In this document: piece by piece, positions 60,484 through 64,000 of the stretch
How positions within the stretch are numbered: position 1 is the stretch's first letter
How the letters are laid out: each line of letters opens with the position of its first letter
NCBI GenBank assembly: GCA_963732405.1
Contig: CAVSZG010000001.1
Span: 2,666,001 to 2,730,000 of the forward strand
DNA length: 64,000 bases
Reading direction: 5' to 3'
Source of the DNA: JAUIAI01 sp963732405
Lineage (GTDB): Bacteria > Pseudomonadota > Gammaproteobacteria > Burkholderiales > Burkholderiaceae_E
The notes under the pieces: model-generated
The model's database searches: none
Seen by the model: only the letters and a program-made list of their open reading frames with translations
What the model was told of the DNA's origin: nothing
Translations under genes and position numbers: made by a program

Positions 60484-61023
60484 TCAGTCGATGGGTGCCG
60501 GCAGATTCCGGCCGGGCGATTCACGCCGCCAGTCTTCGATGCGATAGACGATGCCGCTCGACGATCGATGCTCGGTGCTGCGTTCACAGTGCCACACCGG
60601 GGCGAGCGGCCAGGGAAAGCTCACATCACCGGGCGGCTCGAGCTCGACCTGGGTGACCAGCAGTCGCCGCGCATAAGGCAAGGCCTGGCGATAGATCTGC
60701 GCACCGCCGGCCACGAAAATCTCGTGGCGTGGTTCGGGATGGTCGGCGTTCGGTGTCTGCGCGAGCAGCAATGCATCAGTCAGACTGGATGCGGGCTCGC
60801 AACCGGCTGGCAGCACGCCAGGGCAGCGCGATACCACGATCATTCGTCGACCCGGCAACGGTCGCCCGATCGACTCCCAGGTCTTGCGTCCGACGATCAG
60901 CGCATGATGCATGGTTGTCGACCGGAACTGGCGCAATTCTTCGGGCAGGTGCCAGACCAGGCGGTTGCCGTTGCCGATGATGCCGTTGCGCGCGCGCGCA
61001 ACGATCAGCGAGACCGAGAACAC
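60484..61023 (-). CDS. folA: dihydrofolate reductase
   Basis: DHFR reduces dihydrofolate made by ThyA. From the GTG at 61023 the product is 179 residues: MFSVSLIVARARNGIIGNGN, then LVWHLPEELRQFR (catalytic Glu at WHLPEE), and GRKTWESIGRPLPGR as the NADPH motif. FVAGGAQIYRQALPYA closes the fold. The GTG lies 4 bases past the thyA stop and fits the usual DHFR N-terminus; a longer ORF begins inside thyA. It is cotranscribed with thyA. Confidence 0.94.
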   Translation of the reverse strand: MFSVSLIVARARNGIIGNGNRLVWHLPEELRQFRSTTMHHALIVGRKTWESIGRPLPGRRMIVVSRCPGVLPAGCEPASSLTDALLLAQTPNADHPEPRHEIFVAGGAQIYRQALPYARRLLVTQVELEPPGDVSFPWPLAPVWHCERSTEHRSSSGIVYRIEDWRRESPGRNLPAPID

Positions 61024-61027
61024 CGGT

Positions 61028-61822
61028 TCAGATCGCCACCGGCGCGCTGATATGGGCATGACTGCGGTAGTCGACGATTTCAATATCGTCGAACCGGTAG
61101 TCGAACAGCGATTCGGGCCGTCGCGCGAAGCGCAGGGCCGGCAGGGGCAGCGGTTCCCGGCTCAGTTGCAGCCGCGCCTGCTCCAGATGATTGGCATACA
61201 GATGACAGTCGCCGCCGGTCCAGATGAAGTCGCCGGCCTGCAGGTTGCACTGCTGGGCGACCATTTCGGTGAGCAGCGCATACGAGGCGATATTGAAGGG
61301 CACGCCCAGGAAGATATCGGCGCTGCGCTGATAGAGCTGGCAGGACAAGCGGCCGTTCGCCACATAAAACTGGAACAAGGCATGACAGGGGGCCAGCGCC
61401 ATGCGCGGGATGTCGGCAACATTCCAGGCCGAGACGATCAGCCGTCGCGAATCCGGTGTCGTGCGCAGCTGGGTCATGAGGTCGGCGAGCTGATCGATGT
61501 GCCGACCGTCTCCGGCCGGCCAGGAACGCCATTGATGACCATAGACCGGGCCGAGTTCACCCTGCTCGTCGGCCCATTCGTTCCAGATCGACACGCCATG
61601 CTCGCGCAGATAGGCGACATTGGTCGAGCCGCTCAGAAACCAGAGCAATTCATGCACGATCGAGCGCAGGTGCAGCTTCTTGGTCGTGACCATCGGGAAA
61701 CCATCGGCCAGGTTGAAGCGCATCTGCCAGCCGAATACCGACAGCGTCCCGGTCCCGGTGCGATCGGATTTTTCGGCGCCGTGATCCAGCACGTGGCGCA
61801 TCAGGTCAAGGTATGCCTTCAT
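61028..61822 (-). CDS. thyA: thymidylate synthase
   Basis: This is a 264-residue ThyA converting dUMP to dTMP with methylene-THF. MKAYLDLMRHVLDHG, DRTGTGTLSVFGWQMRF, the active-site ALAPCHALFQFYV (Cys about residue 146), and NIASYALLTEMVAQ are standard. The C-terminal valine is present (AHISAPVAI). It is followed by folA with four bases between them, as in many proteobacteria, and preceded by a TetR regulator 26 bases upstream. Confidence 0.97.
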   Translation of the reverse strand: MKAYLDLMRHVLDHGAEKSDRTGTGTLSVFGWQMRFNLADGFPMVTTKKLHLRSIVHELLWFLSGSTNVAYLREHGVSIWNEWADEQGELGPVYGHQWRSWPAGDGRHIDQLADLMTQLRTTPDSRRLIVSAWNVADIPRMALAPCHALFQFYVANGRLSCQLYQRSADIFLGVPFNIASYALLTEMVAQQCNLQAGDFIWTGGDCHLYANHLEQARLQLSREPLPLPALRFARRPESLFDYRFDDIEIVDYRSHAHISAPVAI

Positions 61823-61848
61823 GGTAGGCGCAGTGTACCGCGACGCGT

Positions 61849-62505
61849 TCAGCGCGCCGCCAGGCCGCGCATCGTGGTGACCAGCATCTGTTGCACGATT
61901 TCATCGTCGGTGAGCACGCCGCCTGACTTCAGGAAATCCAGCGTGGGATCGCAGGAACGGGCGTAGATGGTGTAGAGCACCACCGAGTCGTCCAGTGCCG
62001 GGTCCAGGTCGCCATCCTCGCGGGCTCTGCCGATCAGCGCACCCACGTCATCGGACAGGGTCATGAGCAGATCGATGTACTCGCTGTTGGAGAGCAAGGT
62101 GTCGCGCAGGGTCTGACTCGAGGAGGGTAGTTGCGGCACATCACCCGCCAGACGCTCGCGAAGCGTCCAGGCGAGCAAGGACTCGATACGCTGCCAGGCG
62201 GACAGATTCGTGGGCAAGGCGTCCAGCGCCGCCTGAGTGCGCTTGAGCAGCCGGATCATCACGGCCGCCGCCAGCGCTTCCTTGGATTCAAAATGCTTGT
62301 AGAGACTGCCCTTGGCGATGCCGACCTCGCTGGCGATGTCGTCCATCACCATCACGTCATACCCCTTGACCCTGAGCAGGCGATTGGTGGCGACAATGAT
62401 CGCTTCCTCGCGGGCTTCGAACTGGCGGGCGCGGAATGATTTGCGGGGTGTGACTGCCGGGGCGGATACCGCCGCCTGCAGTGTGGCGGAATGAGGGGCA
62501 CTCAT
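61849..62505 (-). CDS. TetR family transcriptional regulator
   Basis: This is a 218-residue repressor. The HTH is MDDIASEVGIAKGSLYKHFESKEAL (residues about 55-80), the classic TetR recognition helix. The long helical C-terminal domain would bind ligand. The start at 62505 (MSAPHSAT) is chosen over 62529, as the operator lies in between. A 7-2-7 inverted repeat directly follows a TATGAT -10 box upstream, so autoregulation is likely. Cotranscription with thyA-folA (26 bases downstream) is possible. Confidence 0.92.
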   Translation of the reverse strand: MSAPHSATLQAAVSAPAVTPRKSFRARQFEAREEAIIVATNRLLRVKGYDVMVMDDIASEVGIAKGSLYKHFESKEALAAAVMIRLLKRTQAALDALPTNLSAWQRIESLLAWTLRERLAGDVPQLPSSSQTLRDTLLSNSEYIDLLMTLSDDVGALIGRAREDGDLDPALDDSVVLYTIYARSCDPTLDFLKSGGVLTDDEIVQQMLVTTMRGLAAR

Positions 62506-62521
62506 AAGCGTGAACCAGATC

Positions 62522-62543
62522 GTGACCAAGTGGTCACATCATA
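62522..62543 (-). promoter_or_regulatory. TetR operator and -10 box
   Basis: GTGACCA-CT-TGGTCAC (62537 down to 62522 on the minus strand) is a perfect 7-base inverted repeat. TATGAT at 62543-62538 lies directly upstream of it as a -10 box. A repressor bound there would block initiation. The ATG is 16 bases further on. Confidence 0.7.
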
Positions 62544-62570
62544 CCTGCTCAGTGGTCGGGACCGGGGTGC

Positions 62571-63527
62571 TTACTGGTTCTGCGCCCGATTGCCCACCCC
62601 GTCCAGGCGTTGCAATGCGCGCCCGAGCGCCGAGCGCACCGCCGGATCCGTCGACCCGGTCGCCGTCGTGCCGGACGGGCCGCCAGATTGTGGGCCGCCA
62701 GAGGGTGGACCGCCCGACCCTGGCGCCTGACCCGGGGCAACGCCGGCCGGATTCGGCGTGGGCTGAACCTGCCCGGGCGGATTGTTATTGCCGCCCGGCG
62801 TCGGTGCAGCAGTGCCGCCTGGCGAACCGGGCGGTGCCGGGCCGCCCGTGGTGTTCTGCGCCGCGGCAGCAGCGGCATCTGCACCCGCCGGTGGCAGGCG
62901 GCGCGGCGGCAATGGCGACAGATTCGCCGGCATTGGCTTGTCGGCCGCGCCGGCCGGATTGGCCCGCGGATTGCCGCCGCCGGGGCGCGTCGCCGGCGTG
63001 GTACGTACCGCTGCGCCACCCGTTGACTGGGCAGTCGACGCATCGTCCGCCTGACGCGACTCATCGGCCACGTTGGTCAGTACCGCCAGATCGGCCGGCT
63101 TGGGTGTGGGCACGCGGATCGACTCGCCCCGGTTGAGCATCACCACTTCGCGCCGGTCGATCGACTCGACGGTCAGACCATCGGCGATGGTCTGACCGAC
63201 CATGAAGGGCGCCGCCGGCTGGTTATCGACGGTGATGATGGCCACCGACCGGGGGCCACCCGCAACCACGCCGACCACCTGGATATTGCGTGGCAAGGGC
63301 TCGGCCGGCGCGGCCTGGTCGGTCCTGATGCGGCCGAACAGGTCATTGGCGGCCGTGGTGTCGACGATCGCCTGATTGACCAGCGAGCCACTGGGGGCAA
63401 TCACGACAGCCGGTGCCAGCAGCACCATCAACCAGTAGACGAGCAGGCCGGCCAGCACGCCGATGGCGAGCAGCGAGGCCAGCCATGAAGCCCAGCGTTG
63501 CGATCCGGCGAGTCGCGTCATATTCAT
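62571..63527 (-). CDS. type II secretion system protein GspC-like
   Basis: This is a 318-residue inner-membrane protein with one N-terminal helix (WLASLLAIGVLAGLLVYWLMVLLA). The GspC homology region follows: ANDLFGRI (the LFG motif), NIQVVGVVAGGPRSVAIITVDNQPAAPFMVGQTI and VVMLNRGESIRVP. No PDZ domain is seen. The last 170 residues are a Pro/Gly/Ala/Thr-rich low-complexity tail. It is divergent from gspG, so the T2SS gene cluster probably continues to the right of the window. Confidence 0.85.
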   Translation of the reverse strand: MNMTRLAGSQRWASWLASLLAIGVLAGLLVYWLMVLLAPAVVIAPSGSLVNQAIVDTTAANDLFGRIRTDQAAPAEPLPRNIQVVGVVAGGPRSVAIITVDNQPAAPFMVGQTIADGLTVESIDRREVVMLNRGESIRVPTPKPADLAVLTNVADESRQADDASTAQSTGGAAVRTTPATRPGGGNPRANPAGAADKPMPANLSPLPPRRLPPAGADAAAAAAQNTTGGPAPPGSPGGTAAPTPGGNNNPPGQVQPTPNPAGVAPGQAPGSGGPPSGGPQSGGPSGTTATGSTDPAVRSALGRALQRLDGVGNRAQNQ

Positions 63528-63749
63528 GCGAAAGGGGGCGGGAAGGTGAGGGTGCGCTGGTATGATAGAGCCTCAAACTGACGCGTGCCGACGACCGTCG
63601 GTCAATTGATCTTCGTCGCAACGTCCTGCCGCGGCGCGGCGACTGCCTGGCCGGTCCGAGGCTCGATCATCGCCCCGGGCCAGGGCTTGCACCGGCTGGG
63701 CCGGCACACGGCCCGGTTCCGAACCGGCCGCGTCCGAAGATCCACCCTT

Positions 63750-64000
63750 ATGAACACCTTTATCCGGAAATCCATGACTGCCCATTTCGCCGCCACTGCG
63801 GCTGCTGCCATTCGTCCCGCCGTCCGGCGCGTTCGTCCTGCCGGCTTCACCCTGATCGAGGTAATGGTTGTTATCGTCATTCTCGGGGTGCTGGCCGCGC
63901 TGGTCGTGCCCCGCATCATGAGCAAGCCCGACGAGGCGCGTCAGACCGCTGCGAAATACGACATCGGCAACATCCTTCAGGCACTCGACACCTATCGACT
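63750..64000 (+). CDS. type II secretion major pseudopilin GspG (cut by window edge)
   Basis: The first 83 residues of GspG are visible. The prepilin motif is PAGFTLIEVMVVIVILGVLA, cleaved after the Gly and bearing the conserved Glu at +5. VVPRIMSKPDEARQTAAKYDI is the GspG-typical continuation. The 25-residue leader is unusually long; the ATG at 63774 (MTAHFA), with GGAA before it, would shorten it by eight. A TATGAT -10 sequence lies at 63561-63566. Confidence 0.9.
   Translation, partial: MNTFIRKSMTAHFAATAAAAIRPAVRRVRPAGFTLIEVMVVIVILGVLAALVVPRIMSKPDEARQTAAKYDIGNILQALDTYR

Overview
The window is high-GC, gene-dense chromosomal DNA, most likely from a betaproteobacterium of the Burkholderiales type. 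The evidence is the leuA, rpsO, pnp core order, a 188-residue class dCTP deaminase, class-typical protein sequences, and a GC-rich palindromic intergenic element (about 47388-47434) of a kind I recall from Burkholderiales genomes. No phage, insertion sequence, CRISPR array or rRNA is visible. One tRNA gene (Arg, anticodon CCT) is present. These are readings by eye; no database search was run.

Layout. 1-6.3 kb: the end of a CO/xanthine dehydrogenase accessory pair (xdhC-like, coxG-like), then dcd, leuA, rpsO and pnp with recognisable promoter, leader hairpin and terminator signals. 6.4-10.6 kb: an outer-membrane beta-barrel protein of unknown role and a membrane GGDEF protein with a degenerate EAL domain. 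10.9-25.7 kb: an aryl-polyene (APE) pigment cluster. It has a flavin-dependent halogenase-like enzyme, a PlsC acyltransferase and a GT2 glycosyltransferase, then thirteen minus-strand genes running from the acyl carrier protein (start 25702) to a methyltransferase (end 14021). These are largely joined by 4-base ATGA overlaps. The ketosynthase/chain-length-factor pair, ketoreductase, two dehydratases, ACP and acyl-activating enzyme would build the polyene. The acyltransferases and glycosyltransferase would anchor it to a lipid, and the MMPL and LolA-like proteins would export it.

25.9-34.6 kb: a Nudix/metallo-beta-lactamase fusion, then the most unusual gene of the window. This is a stand-alone C-terminal (helical) half of a FadB/FadJ-type 3-hydroxyacyl-CoA dehydrogenase with a tract of about 36 histidines inserted in it. 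Next come a small membrane protein, an acyl-CoA dehydrogenase plus thiolase pair, a formaldehyde-activating-enzyme homologue lacking the catalytic histidine, and kynA-kynU. 34.7-37.4 kb: three exported proteins of unknown function (lipoprotein, periplasmic protein, HExxH zincin) next to AT-richer DNA.

37.4-47.2 kb: a MaoC hydratase and acyl-CoA ligase pair, a MATE exporter divergent from its probable MarR regulator with four 15-bp direct repeats between them, and a six-gene minus-strand unit (thioesterase, MFS, RraA-like aldolase, CbiM-like permease, VOC protein, class V aminotransferase). 47.4-53.8 kb: selO with a single-base frameshift near its 3' end, and an acyclic-isoprenoid type cassette (AtuC-, AtuD- and AtuF-like). 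54.0-64.0 kb: a HAD-UbiA fusion, a Sel1-repeat protein, tRNA-Arg, a CYTH-like protein, a flavodoxin-like protein, a 4CL-type ligase, folA, thyA, a TetR regulator with an evident operator, and the divergent type II secretion genes gspC and gspG (the latter cut by the window edge).
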